Assembly (NCBI GenBank): GCA_014379585.1
Contig: JACMLN010000108.1
Location: 1 to 64,000 of the forward strand
Length of the DNA stretch: 64,000 bases
Source: Gloeobacterales cyanobacterium ES-bin-313
Lineage (GTDB): Bacteria > Cyanobacteriota > Cyanobacteriia > Gloeobacterales > Gloeobacteraceae
Direction of reading: 5' to 3'
Shown piece by piece: positions 1 through 9,861 of the stretch. The notes under the pieces are model-generated. The model saw only the letters and a program-made list of their open reading frames with translations. It was not told the DNA's origin and searched no databases. Made by a program: the position numbers and the translations under genes. The number at the start of each line of letters is the position of its first letter. The stretch's first letter is position 1.

Positions 1-3000
1 CGACAGCCAACGCTGTTGGCTTCGGTTCGCAGTGGTTTAACGCCAGTGGGACGAACAATTACGCAGCCTTAAATGGCAGCCCAACCAGTCTGGCTCTTTC
101 CATGGGTCAACCTGGAGCCATTATCAATGGGGGTGCGTTAAGTGTTGGGCCAGGCCAGCAACTGTCTTTGATCGGCGGCACGGTCATTAGTACTGGCGTA
201 CTCAGTGGTGGTCAAGTCAATGTTGCTGCTGTGCCTGGTGAACGCTATGTGCGCCTTGGCCAACCAGGAAACGTGTTGAGCATCGAAGTCCCAGTCAGTG
301 GTGGCAATCTGCCAACTAATTGGAACTTACCGATTCTTTCGTTGCCCGAACTTTTGGCTGGTGGCAGTAACAGTCAACTGGTGGTGAGGAGTGACGGTAC
401 GGTGCGCCTCGCTGGAACGGCTTCGAGTATCCAACCTGGCGATGTCGTTGTGACGAATGCGATTTCCCTCGCTGCCGTTTCGACCCAATCCCTGATCAGT
501 GCCACTGGGGATGTTACTTTTGGCAACTACACTGGCGTTTCCCTCAAAGTCGAAGCCCAAGGGAGCATCACTGGCGGCAACGTTACGATCACAGGCAATC
601 AGACAGCCACCAATCTAGGGGGAGCGAATCCCGGTGACCCCGATGTGGCCATTTTGATCAGCGATCCGGCGCTGATTCTACGGGCAGGGGTGGCCACCCT
701 CCTGAATGACGTGAACACCATCCCACCAGGAAATATAACGACGACCCCTGGTGGAAACTTTAGTGCTTCAACGACAGCAACCAATCCCGGCAATATTTCC
801 GTTGGAAATATTGCGGCGAGGAACGTTGCTGGTGCACCATTTGGCGGTCTGCGAGTCATCCTCAGTGCCCCTGGCAATATCACGACCCAGCAGATCGACG
901 CTTTTCAAGGACAGATCGACATCACGAGCGCCAATGGCTCGATCACCACAGGAAACCTCAGTACCTCTGCCAATGGTGTCGGACTGAACGGAGGAAATAT
1001 TACCCTCTCCGCCCTGAATGGCAATATTACAAGCCTCTTAATCAATACTGGAACCAACAATGTTGGCAATCCAAACGGTGGAAGCAGCACAGCAGGCAAT
1101 GCGGGTAACGTCCTCATTACAGCCGGAAACAATATTACAACTTCTAGCATCAGTACCAATTCAGTCGGCAATAGTAGCAACACTGGCAATGCAGGCAACA
1201 TTACGATATCGAGCAGCAACGGCAATATTATTACTGACTCTCTCGACGCGAGTACGAACGCCTTCCGGTCTTTCACAACACCTGCTATTAGTGCCGGGAA
1301 TGGTGGAACGATCACTCTGAATGCGACTGTTGGCAATATCGATGTCAGCACAGTCAGTACAACAGCCTTTAGTGCAGATAGTCTGACGGGAAATGGTGGC
1401 AATGTCGTGCTTACTGCTACAGCAGGAAACGTCACTCTGAATGCACCCGTTATTATTCTCGCTCCAATCAATACAGACAGTCTGATCAATACGGGCACTA
1501 ATTTTGGAGCGGCGGGTAATGTCACCATCACCGCAGGCAATCGCACGAACTTAAACGGCAATATTACGGCTAGCTCACTTGACACAACTCGCAATATTAC
1601 TGGTGGAGCAGTTGTCTTCAATGGCAATGTCAGTGCCACTTCTGGGAACATTGTCGTAGACACAAGTGGAAGTGGAGGTGGCAATAGTACTGGTACAGCA
1701 GTTGGTGGCAATATTGTCTTTAACAGTGGTATTGATGGAGCTGCAACGGGTACAAATTTAATTTTGAGTTCAGGTAGCGGCAATATTACGCTTAATGGCG
1801 CAGTCGGAAATACAGTCGCCCTCAACAATTTAGGGATCAACAGTGTAGGCACAACAAATATAAATAGCTCGATCAACGTCGGTGGTTTGACAACCGATGC
1901 AGGTGGCACGACTCGGCTTAATGGCAATATCACTTCGAGTACGGATCAAACCTATAACGATGCTGCCTTCCTCGATCAAGATTTGACCCTTCGTGGTACT
2001 GCGGGCAATATCACTTTTAACGGATCTGTGACCACTACTGCTGGTGTAGATGCAACAGTTGATTCGCAGAGTCAACTTGCGATTAACCAGAGTTTTACGA
2101 TTGCCGACAGTTCTGTGTTGTTGTCCTCTGCTTTATTAGCTACTGGTAATGCAGGAAATATCAATGTTGGGACTGGGAATCTCACAATTGCCACCAATGC
2201 ATTGAACTTGGGAGCCGCCATCGCTGGCTCCGGCACCCTATCGATTAGACCGCTCAACCCAGCCACCTCCATTGGCATTGCTGGAGCAGCGGGTACGTTG
2301 CAGTTACCCAATGGAACACTTAGTCTTCTGCAAAACGGTTTCACCTCGATTACTTTTGGCAGTCCCAATCAGACAGGCAATCTAGCGATTGGTGCGGTGA
2401 CTTTCCAAGACCCCGTTATCTTCCAGGCACCGGGGGGCAGTGTGAACGTCAACGGCGTTCTACGCGGCATCGACAATGCTTCTTTCAACTTTATTAGTTC
2501 CAATGCCACGACTATTCTGGCTGCCGATGTGATCACAGCAGGGGCACCGATCACCTTTGGAAACAATGTTCAACTGGCTCCGACTAACTTGCAGACAATT
2601 ACAGTCGATTCTACGGATGGGGGAAATGTTTCGACGGGTGCGACAATTAACTTCGCCCAAAATATTACTGGCTCCAGTTTTGGAAACCAAAGTTTGGTGG
2701 TCAATGCTGGCACCAGTGCAGCGCTCTTTGGTGGTCTAATTGGTTCAACAGTTCCCCTCAACAACCTCACGATTTCTAGTGGTGCTGCACTTACACAAGC
2801 GGCAGCCTGGAATATTCGCGGAAATACCTCCCTAGTGGTGGGAACTGCGAATGACATTACCCTTGGCGCTGCGAACGACTTTAATAGCGTATTTATTTCC
2901 ACTGGCAACAATGCAGTCTTAACTGATATCAACAACCTTGCCCTCGGAAACATTACTCTGGGTGGCAATCTTACGGTGAACGCTGGCGGCGTTATTTCTC

Positions 3001-6000
3001 AGGCCATCATTGCTTCAACGGTTCCAATTCCAACCCGGATCGTCGTTGGTGGCAATGCTGCTTTCACCACAACTTTAGGAAATACGGGCAATGTTGCTGT
3101 TACCAATAGTACGGCAACGGTGATCGGCAACTCGGTGATCGGTGGTGACTTCATCCTCAATTCGATAGGAAATAGCTCGCAAGCCCCTGGAACGACTTTG
3201 GCTGTCGCTGGTAACTTGAATGTCACTAGTGGTGGCACAAATACCCTCACGAATAGCACCGTCGGCAATCTCACCCTGGCGAATGGGGATGTGATTATCA
3301 GCCAGGTTGGTTTGATCACCCTCGCGCCCACAGCTTTCGCTGGAAACGTCACTGTCAATAGCTTGGCCAGTGGCCAGCAATTTAATGGTGTATTTGGTGG
3401 AACAGCCATTGCGCTTACAAGTGCTACCAATAGTTTCGGTGGCACGTTGAGCTTGAACACCGCCAATGCTGGTATTTCAAATGTGACTGCGACTCCAGGT
3501 ATTACGCAAAGTGGGGCTTTGAGTGTTCCTGGCCTAGCGACTTTCAATGCCACCCAAGTTGGCAATATCACCCTCTTAAGCCCGACAAATAGTTTTAATT
3601 CCTTAGCATTTATTGGTAATGCTGTTTCAATTACACAACAAAATGCCATCGCCCTTTTGACCTCCTCGGCAACAGGAAATCTGCTCCTGCAATCAGGCAA
3701 CGGTGCGATTACACAGATAGGTGCCTTGACGGTTGGCGGAACTTCCCAATTCACAGGGACAACCATTGCCTTAGGCAATACGACAAATCTTCTGGCGGAT
3801 GCTGTCAGCTTGAATAGCGTTGGGAACGCAACACTCGTTAATAGCAGTACGACTGTGCTTGGCACTTCTGTAGTCGGTGGCGACTTGAATGTTACTGCCA
3901 ACGGCAACCTGACCCAAACAGGTACCTTGAGTGTCCTAGGGACAGCAAATCTTGATGCTGGAACCAATACCTTCACAGGCAATGCTGGGTTTGTCGGTGG
4001 TAACTTATCAGTCCAAGCAGGTACAACTAATCTGAATGCACCGATCAGTGGCAACAATACAACGATCACAAATAGCGGATTACTGACGATTGCTTCGACA
4101 GCAACGAGCAGTAACACGGGCAACTTTATCCAAAATGGAGCGGGGAATGTCAGCACAGCTGGAACTTTGACTGCAGACAGTGTGCAGTTTAACAGTCCAG
4201 TCTTCTTAACCGGAACGCAGAGTATCACTGCCAACAATGGTCAGGTGAGCTTTGCTGGCAGTGTGGATGGTGGCCAAGAGCTGACCATTAATGCAAACAC
4301 ATTAACCATTTCGGGAACGGTCGGTGCCACTACACCCTTAACGAATCTAACGATTGCGACGGCTAACGCGATTACTCAAGCTGCCCCCTGGCGAGTGGCA
4401 GGAACGACAGCTTTGAATGCTGGCACTAGCGACATACTGCTTGGCAATGCGGCGAATGATTTTGGCACAGTCAGTATCGCCAATGCCAATAATGTCACTC
4501 TTGTTGACCTCAATGCCTTGAATTTCGGCAATGTTAATGTCAACAGTAATTTGAGTACGACCGCTGGCACAATGACCCAAACCTTAGGGTCAGGTCTAAC
4601 AGTTATTGGCGATGCATCCTTCACAACCACGCAAGCCAATACTGGAAATGTTGCCTTCACGAATAGCTCTAATACTGGTACTGCTCTGGGCAACTCGGTC
4701 ATCGGTGGCGATTTCAGTCTGGCATCCGCTGGCAATGTTACCCAAGCCCCTGGTAGCACCCTTCAAGTAGCAGGCAATGTCTCAGTGAATGCACAAGGCA
4801 CAGCCACTCTGACAAATCCTGGCAATTTACTGACAGAAACAACTTTCGCAAATGGCGACGTGATTATTAACCGGGTCGGCCCCATCATCCTGCCCAGTCG
4901 CGTTGTGAATGGCAACTTTACTGTGAATAGTTTGGCCAGTGGTCAGCAGTTCAACAGTGTTTTTACAGGCAGTGCCATACAACTGACCAATGCCACGAAT
5001 AGCATTGGCCGTACCCTGAGCCTGAACACAGCGAACGCAGGGATTGCTTTAGCTACAGGTACGCCAGAAATTACCCAGAGTGGAATCCAATCGGTCAGTG
5101 GGCTGGCATTTTTCAACGCATCTTCTGTCGGAAATATTAATGTTTCCACCTCGACAAATCAGTTTGGCAGCCTCGGATTTACGGGAAATAATGTTTCTCT
5201 CGGCCAACAAAATCAAGTCGTCTTAGTGGCCTCTAGCGCTGCGAGCAACCTGGTATTGCTCAGTGAATCATCGATTACTCAAACTGGCTCACTCTCAATT
5301 GCTGGGACTTCGACAATTGGAGGAGGAGCTGTAGTTCTTACGAATCCTGAAAACCTCTTCACTGGCTCAATTGCCCTTGGCTCTCTCACGGATGCCACAC
5401 TCTTCAACAACACCGATACACAAATCAGCCTCGCAGTTGTTCAGGGCAACCTTGCAGTGACATCGGCTGGAAACCTGGCTCTACCTGTGGGCGGCAATCT
5501 CTCGATTGTTTCTGGGGGTCTCCTCTTCCAGAACGGCGAAGTCTTTGTGGGCAGCACCTTACTACTAAATGCGGGTGCCAACCCAGTCACAGTCGATGGC
5601 ATCATTACTTCCGGTGACCTTTCGATTGTTGGTGGAGCCATTAACCTGAATGCACCACTCCAGACACTGATCGGCGATGCAATATTTAGTAATAGTGGCG
5701 TACTGACCATCGCCTCAACAGCCCCACTGAATATTGCAGGAACCTTCCAACAGAATGGCAATGGCTCAGTCAATACAGCTGGATCGATTACAGCAAGTAG
5801 CATTCAATTCAATAGTCCAGTTTTCTTGAGCGGTTCTGAAAGTTTTACAGCAACCAACGGATCAGTAACCCTAAATAGCACCATCGATGGGCTTCAAGAT
5901 CTGAGCATTACAGCCAGCAATATTTCATTCTTGGGAGCAGTGGGAAGCAACACAGCACTCGGCAACTTGAATCTCAACAGTTCCGGAGCAACAATTTTCA

Positions 6001-9000
6001 ATAATACTGTCAATGCTGGCAACCTCACCACCGACTCGGATGGCTCAACGCGACTTGCTGGAAATGTGGTGACGGACGGCAATCAAACCTACGGCGATGG
6101 GGTGATTCTGGACAACAGCATCGTCTTGAGCGGCAGTGATATTACTTTTAACAGTAGTTTGAACGGCAATGCAGGGAATACAAGCCTGACAGTTAGCGCT
6201 GTTAACGCAACCTTCAATGGTTTAGTGGGGAACATTACAGACCTTGGCAGCCTGAATATCAACGGCACCGGAACAACGATTTTCAATAACACGATCAGTG
6301 CGGGCAACCTCACCACTGACGCGGCTGGTTCGACACTGATTGCTGGAAATATTTCAACAAGTGGAAATCAGAACTATGGGGACGTAGCTACCCTCGGCAA
6401 TAGCGTCACACTCATAGGCGAAAACATTACTTTCGGCCAAACCCTCGATAGCAACGGCACACTCCAGAACTTCACAGGTAATGCTGGTAATATTGCTTTT
6501 AATGGAGCGGTGGGAGGCACCAGCCCTCTAGGTAATCTGACGCTCACAAGTTCTGGATCGACGACGTTCTTCAGCACTGTCAATGCAACTGCCCTAAACG
6601 CAAGCGGCACGACCCAAGTCTTCAACAATGTCACCACCAGCGGCAACCAGACCTTCAATGACAGTCTGATCTTGTTGAATCCACTTACCTTGAATAGTGG
6701 TGCGAATATTACCTTCAATGCCACAGTTAGTGTTGGGAACACGCCCGTTAGTTTAAATGCAACAGCAGCCAACGCTATCGCTATCAATAACTCGGTTAAT
6801 GCCAACGGTGTCAACTTCACAGCGGCCAGTTTGAGCAGTTCCGCATCAGGAATTATCAATGCTGCAGCAGGAAATAGCACTTTGGTCGCCGATAGTGTTG
6901 CCTTTGCCGCACCTGTGACTGGTTCTGGATTCTTGGCTATTCAGCCAAGAGATTCAGCGAGTTCAATCGGAATCGGTGGTGCAGATGGAACGCTTCAACT
7001 CTCCACTGCAACTATCGAGCAGTTCACCAATAGTTTCCAGGGAATTACCATTGGTAGCACTAATCAGAGTGGAAATATTACGGTGAACACCGTCACTTTC
7101 CTCGACCCAATCACACTGCAAACTCCGAATGGTAGCCTATTCATCAACGGTCAATTAAATGGTTTAGACAATGCTTCGATTGACTTGATCAGCTCTGACA
7201 ATACAACGGTTCTGAACGCCAATATTGTCACAGCCGGCAACCCGATTTTCTTCCGGGATAGTGTGCGGCTCGGTACTTCCGTGCTTCTCGATACAACCAA
7301 TGGCGGCAATGCGAACCAAGTTGGCAATATTACTTTCTTCAGCACTCTTGATGCGACAAATGCTGGCATTCAAGGACTAACTTTACGTACGGGTGGAGGG
7401 GATCAAACCTTCACTGGAGCCGTTGGTTCCCAGCAAGCCCTCGGCAACCTGACCATTTCCAGTGCAGCAAATGTGATTTTCAGTAGTTTTTTGCAGGCCG
7501 GAAATATTCTGCAATCTAGCGGCTCCAGTCTCACCAGCTTCAATGGTTCAGTGAATGCAACTAGTTTGAATCTCACAGGTACAGGTTTCGCATTGAATGC
7601 CCCTGTCTTGACCAGCGGCAGCGTAACAATTGCCAATAGTGGCGCTTTGAATATCAATAGTTCTTCTGCACTCTCAGTAGGCGGCGCATTTGCTCAGACC
7701 GGGAATGGAGTCACAAATTTAAGCGGAAATATTTCAACGGTTAATAGTAGCATAAGTTTCAATGGCTCAGTACTGGTGAGCGCTCCTTCGACGTTGCGTA
7801 CTAACAATAGTAATGTCTTCTTCGGAAATACCCTGAATGGCAATAACCTCTTGCCGCTTACCCCTTCTGGCAATCCAATTCCAGGAGTGGTACCGAATAG
7901 CAGTTTGACCATTTTGGCAGGCCAAGGCAACGTTACTTTCAGCAATACTGTGGGTGCTTCTTCTAGTAGCACTACCGGAAACAATGTGCCTGTTGCCACT
8001 TTCGGTGGCTCGCTTACCAGCCTTCAAGTAAGCTCTGGTAACATTAATGCAAACAATGTGAATGCTGGTCTAATAACCTTTACTGCTGCTGAAAATATTT
8101 CGACAGGAAATCTGGCGACAGGTGGTGGAGGGATCAATCTCAGTGCAGCAACAATTTCCACAGGTGCCTTAGATAGTAGTGCCTTGTCCCCGGCAACTGG
8201 AAACGCAGGTAATATTACCCTCAGTGGCAATCAGATTGTTGTTAATACTATCAACGCTCAAAGTGCAAATGGCAGGGGTGGTACCGTCGATATTACGAGT
8301 CAGACAACCTTCCGGGCAGTAGGTAGTTTCAATGATCTGAATAATCGACAGGTGAGTATCTCGACAGCCAGTGGCAGTGGTGGTGCACCAATTACGATTC
8401 GCCATTTAGGCGGTGTGTTCACGGTCGGCAATGCTGCGACCAATGGGACAGCCGCCTCAATTTCCAGTCGCGCAACCAATAGTATCGATCCAGTACGCAG
8501 TTTCCCCGGCAGTTTCACTCAGGATGATATACGGATCATCACGACTGACCAAAATATTGTCGCTATTCCAACGCCTGAAAAGATTCCAACCCCAATATTC
8601 ATCAGTCCAACTAGTTTAGGAACGATTGATACAGGCAATGTATTGCCGAAACCAGCCAATATAGAACAGTCTCGTACCGCCGAATTCGTCAACTACTTCG
8701 GTCCTAGCCTGCCTGATAACAAGCTATCTACTGCTGAAATTCAGAGTATTCTGCGCAGACTCGCCCGCGAGACCGGCAAGAAGCCCGCTATTCTCTACAT
8801 TGATGCCTTTGCCAAGCGCACAGAATTGGTGCTAGTCACACCAGATGGGGAACCGATTTTGCGGATCGTTCCCGATGCACCTCGTGAAGCGGTACTTGCA
8901 AAAGTCCGAGAGTTCCGCAATGAAGTCCTTGCTCCTAACAAGCGCAATTCCAATAGTTTCTTGGCTGCTTCTCGCCAGTTGTATCAATGGCTGATTACCC

Positions 9001-9854
9001 CCGTCGAAGGAGATCTGCGCGAACAGAAGATCGATACTTTAGTCTTCTCCCTTGATCGTGGTCTACGTCATGTTCCACTAGCAGCGCTCAACGACGGCAA
9101 GCAGTATTTAGTCGAGAAGTATGGTCTCAGCCTGATTCCAAGCATTAATTTGGTCGATACCCGCTATGGAGATGTCAAAAAAGCGCAGGTATTGGCCATG
9201 GGCGCATCGAGCTTTGACGACGACAATCCGCTTCCAGCAGTTCCTCTTGAACTGAGTGCTGTGGTTAGGGAAGTAGGTGGTGGCCGCTTCTTCTTGAACA
9301 AAGAATTTACCCTCGCCAATCTCAAGTCCCAACGCCTCGAAAAGCCGTTCGGAATTATTCACCTCGCCACCCACGCCGACTTCAATCCTGGCCCTGCCAG
9401 CGCTTCGTTCATTAAGCTCTCCGATACCCGACTTGGACTTGATCGACGCGAACTCCAGGCACTGCGTTGGAACGATCCACCTGTCGAATTGCTCGTGCTC
9501 AGTGCCTGTCGCACAGCGATTGGTGACGAGAATGCCGAACTCGGTTTTGCTGGACTGGCAGTGGGGGCTGGGGTGAAGACGGCGATTGCAAGCCTATGGT
9601 ACGCCAGCGATGAAGGCACCCTTGCTTTGATGACTGGTTTTTACGAACAGCTCAAAAATGCCCCGATCAAAGCAGAGGCCCTGCGTGCAGCGCAGATCGA
9701 CATGATCCTTGGGCGGGTTCGCATCGAGAAAGGCCAACTGATCACGCCCCAGTTAAAGACAGCGCTTCCCGACGAGCTTAAAAATCTAGGCAATGTCATC
9801 CTCACTCACCCCTACTACTGGTCAGGCTTCACGATGATCGGTAGCCCCTGGTAA
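1..9854 (+). CDS. Two-partner secretion exoprotein with C-terminal CHAT caspase-like domain (5' end outside window)
   Basis: The frame is already open at base 3, so the signal peptide and start lie to the left; the ATG at 102 is internal. The first residues (NYAALNGSPTSLALS, then GGALSVGPGQQLSLIGG) resemble the end of the filamentous-haemagglutinin secretion domain of cyanobacterial TpsA proteins. About 2,800 residues of Asn/Gly/Thr-rich repeats (GNIT, GNVT) follow, the pattern of a long beta-helix. From about 8,690 the composition changes to a charged globular domain with CHAT features: His in HLATHADF (9372-9374) and Cys in LSACRTAIG (9507-9509), and a closing segment YYWSGFTMIG. The TpsB transporter starts 7 bases after the stop. 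I infer a surface-exposed or released protein carrying a putative cysteine peptidase; its substrate is unknown. No cysteine is evident in the repeat part. Confidence 0.9.
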   Translation, partial: TANAVGFGSQWFNASGTNNYAALNGSPTSLALSMGQPGAIINGGALSVGPGQQLSLIGGTVISTGVLSGGQVNVAAVPGERYVRLGQPGNVLSIEVPVSGGNLPTNWNLPILSLPELLAGGSNSQLVVRSDGTVRLAGTASSIQPGDVVVTNAISLAAVSTQSLISATGDVTFGNYTGVSLKVEAQGSITGGNVTITGNQTATNLGGANPGDPDVAILISDPALILRAGVATLLNDVNTIPPGNITTTPGGNFSASTTATNPGNISVGNIAARNVAGAPFGGLRVILSAPGNITTQQIDAFQGQIDITSANGSITTGNLSTSANGVGLNGGNITLSALNGNITSLLINTGTNNVGNPNGGSSTAGNAGNVLITAGNNITTSSISTNSVGNSSNTGNAGNITISSSNGNIITDSLDASTNAFRSFTTPAISAGNGGTITLNATVGNIDVSTVSTTAFSADSLTGNGGNVVLTATAGNVTLNAPVIILAPINTDSLINTGTNFGAAGNVTITAGNRTNLNGNITASSLDTTRNITGGAVVFNGNVSATSGNIVVDTSGSGGGNSTGTAVGGNIVFNSGIDGAATGTNLILSSGSGNITLNGAVGNTVALNNLGINSVGTTNINSSINVGGLTTDAGGTTRLNGNITSSTDQTYNDAAFLDQDLTLRGTAGNITFNGSVTTTAGVDATVDSQSQLAINQSFTIADSSVLLSSALLATGNAGNINVGTGNLTIATNALNLGAAIAGSGTLSIRPLNPATSIGIAGAAGTLQLPNGTLSLLQNGFTSITFGSPNQTGNLAIGAVTFQDPVIFQAPGGSVNVNGVLRGIDNASFNFISSNATTILAADVITAGAPITFGNNVQLAPTNLQTITVDSTDGGNVSTGATINFAQNITGSSFGNQSLVVNAGTSAALFGGLIGSTVPLNNLTISSGAALTQAAAWNIRGNTSLVVGTANDITLGAANDFNSVFISTGNNAVLTDINNLALGNITLGGNLTVNAGGVISQAIIASTVPIPTRIVVGGNAAFTTTLGNTGNVAVTNSTATVIGNSVIGGDFILNSIGNSSQAPGTTLAVAGNLNVTSGGTNTLTNSTVGNLTLANGDVIISQVGLITLAPTAFAGNVTVNSLASGQQFNGVFGGTAIALTSATNSFGGTLSLNTANAGISNVTATPGITQSGALSVPGLATFNATQVGNITLLSPTNSFNSLAFIGNAVSITQQNAIALLTSSATGNLLLQSGNGAITQIGALTVGGTSQFTGTTIALGNTTNLLADAVSLNSVGNATLVNSSTTVLGTSVVGGDLNVTANGNLTQTGTLSVLGTANLDAGTNTFTGNAGFVGGNLSVQAGTTNLNAPISGNNTTITNSGLLTIASTATSSNTGNFIQNGAGNVSTAGTLTADSVQFNSPVFLTGTQSITANNGQVSFAGSVDGGQELTINANTLTISGTVGATTPLTNLTIATANAITQAAPWRVAGTTALNAGTSDILLGNAANDFGTVSIANANNVTLVDLNALNFGNVNVNSNLSTTAGTMTQTLGSGLTVIGDASFTTTQANTGNVAFTNSSNTGTALGNSVIGGDFSLASAGNVTQAPGSTLQVAGNVSVNAQGTATLTNPGNLLTETTFANGDVIINRVGPIILPSRVVNGNFTVNSLASGQQFNSVFTGSAIQLTNATNSIGRTLSLNTANAGIALATGTPEITQSGIQSVSGLAFFNASSVGNINVSTSTNQFGSLGFTGNNVSLGQQNQVVLVASSAASNLVLLSESSITQTGSLSIAGTSTIGGGAVVLTNPENLFTGSIALGSLTDATLFNNTDTQISLAVVQGNLAVTSAGNLALPVGGNLSIVSGGLLFQNGEVFVGSTLLLNAGANPVTVDGIITSGDLSIVGGAINLNAPLQTLIGDAIFSNSGVLTIASTAPLNIAGTFQQNGNGSVNTAGSITASSIQFNSPVFLSGSESFTATNGSVTLNSTIDGLQDLSITASNISFLGAVGSNTALGNLNLNSSGATIFNNTVNAGNLTTDSDGSTRLAGNVVTDGNQTYGDGVILDNSIVLSGSDITFNSSLNGNAGNTSLTVSAVNATFNGLVGNITDLGSLNINGTGTTIFNNTISAGNLTTDAAGSTLIAGNISTSGNQNYGDVATLGNSVTLIGENITFGQTLDSNGTLQNFTGNAGNIAFNGAVGGTSPLGNLTLTSSGSTTFFSTVNATALNASGTTQVFNNVTTSGNQTFNDSLILLNPLTLNSGANITFNATVSVGNTPVSLNATAANAIAINNSVNANGVNFTAASLSSSASGIINAAAGNSTLVADSVAFAAPVTGSGFLAIQPRDSASSIGIGGADGTLQLSTATIEQFTNSFQGITIGSTNQSGNITVNTVTFLDPITLQTPNGSLFINGQLNGLDNASIDLISSDNTTVLNANIVTAGNPIFFRDSVRLGTSVLLDTTNGGNANQVGNITFFSTLDATNAGIQGLTLRTGGGDQTFTGAVGSQQALGNLTISSAANVIFSSFLQAGNILQSSGSSLTSFNGSVNATSLNLTGTGFALNAPVLTSGSVTIANSGALNINSSSALSVGGAFAQTGNGVTNLSGNISTVNSSISFNGSVLVSAPSTLRTNNSNVFFGNTLNGNNLLPLTPSGNPIPGVVPNSSLTILAGQGNVTFSNTVGASSSSTTGNNVPVATFGGSLTSLQVSSGNINANNVNAGLITFTAAENISTGNLATGGGGINLSAATISTGALDSSALSPATGNAGNITLSGNQIVVNTINAQSANGRGGTVDITSQTTFRAVGSFNDLNNRQVSISTASGSGGAPITIRHLGGVFTVGNAATNGTAASISSRATNSIDPVRSFPGSFTQDDIRIITTDQNIVAIPTPEKIPTPIFISPTSLGTIDTGNVLPKPANIEQSRTAEFVNYFGPSLPDNKLSTAEIQSILRRLARETGKKPAILYIDAFAKRTELVLVTPDGEPILRIVPDAPREAVLAKVREFRNEVLAPNKRNSNSFLAASRQLYQWLITPVEGDLREQKIDTLVFSLDRGLRHVPLAALNDGKQYLVEKYGLSLIPSINLVDTRYGDVKKAQVLAMGASSFDDDNPLPAVPLELSAVVREVGGGRFFLNKEFTLANLKSQRLEKPFGIIHLATHADFNPGPASASFIKLSDTRLGLDRRELQALRWNDPPVELLVLSACRTAIGDENAELGFAGLAVGAGVKTAIASLWYASDEGTLALMTGFYEQLKNAPIKAEALRAAQIDMILGRVRIEKGQLITPQLKTALPDELKNLGNVILTHPYYWSGFTMIGSPW
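2695..5895 (+). repeat. Two diverged tandem copies of a ~1.6 kb segment inside the exoprotein gene
   Basis: The translation shows the same long series of landmarks twice. PLNNLTISS...LTQAAAW near 2750 recurs as PLTNLTIAT...ITQAAPW near 4330. VNSLASGQQFN near 3355 recurs near 4920. SLNTANAGI near 3450 recurs near 5020. QFNSPVFL near 4190 recurs near 5810. The offset is about 1.57-1.62 kb, so the unit is about 525-540 residues. The copies differ at many positions, so this is an old duplication. Shorter related blocks appear near 2260/6950 (SIGI..A.GTLQL) and near 1880/6010/6310 (LTTD..G.T). Confidence 0.7.
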
Positions 9855-9861
9855 GGTCACT

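Noticed and set aside
905-1933. Long minus-strand frames inside the exoprotein gene (also 2999-4237)
   Set aside because: They are shadows of the repeated Asn/Gly/Thr codons: Val/Leu/Pro-rich, without motifs, ribosome sites or family resemblance.
102-8640. CRISPR-like regular repeats in the exoprotein gene
   Set aside because: The repeats are coding, unequal in length and diverged at DNA level; there are no identical direct repeats with uniform spacers.
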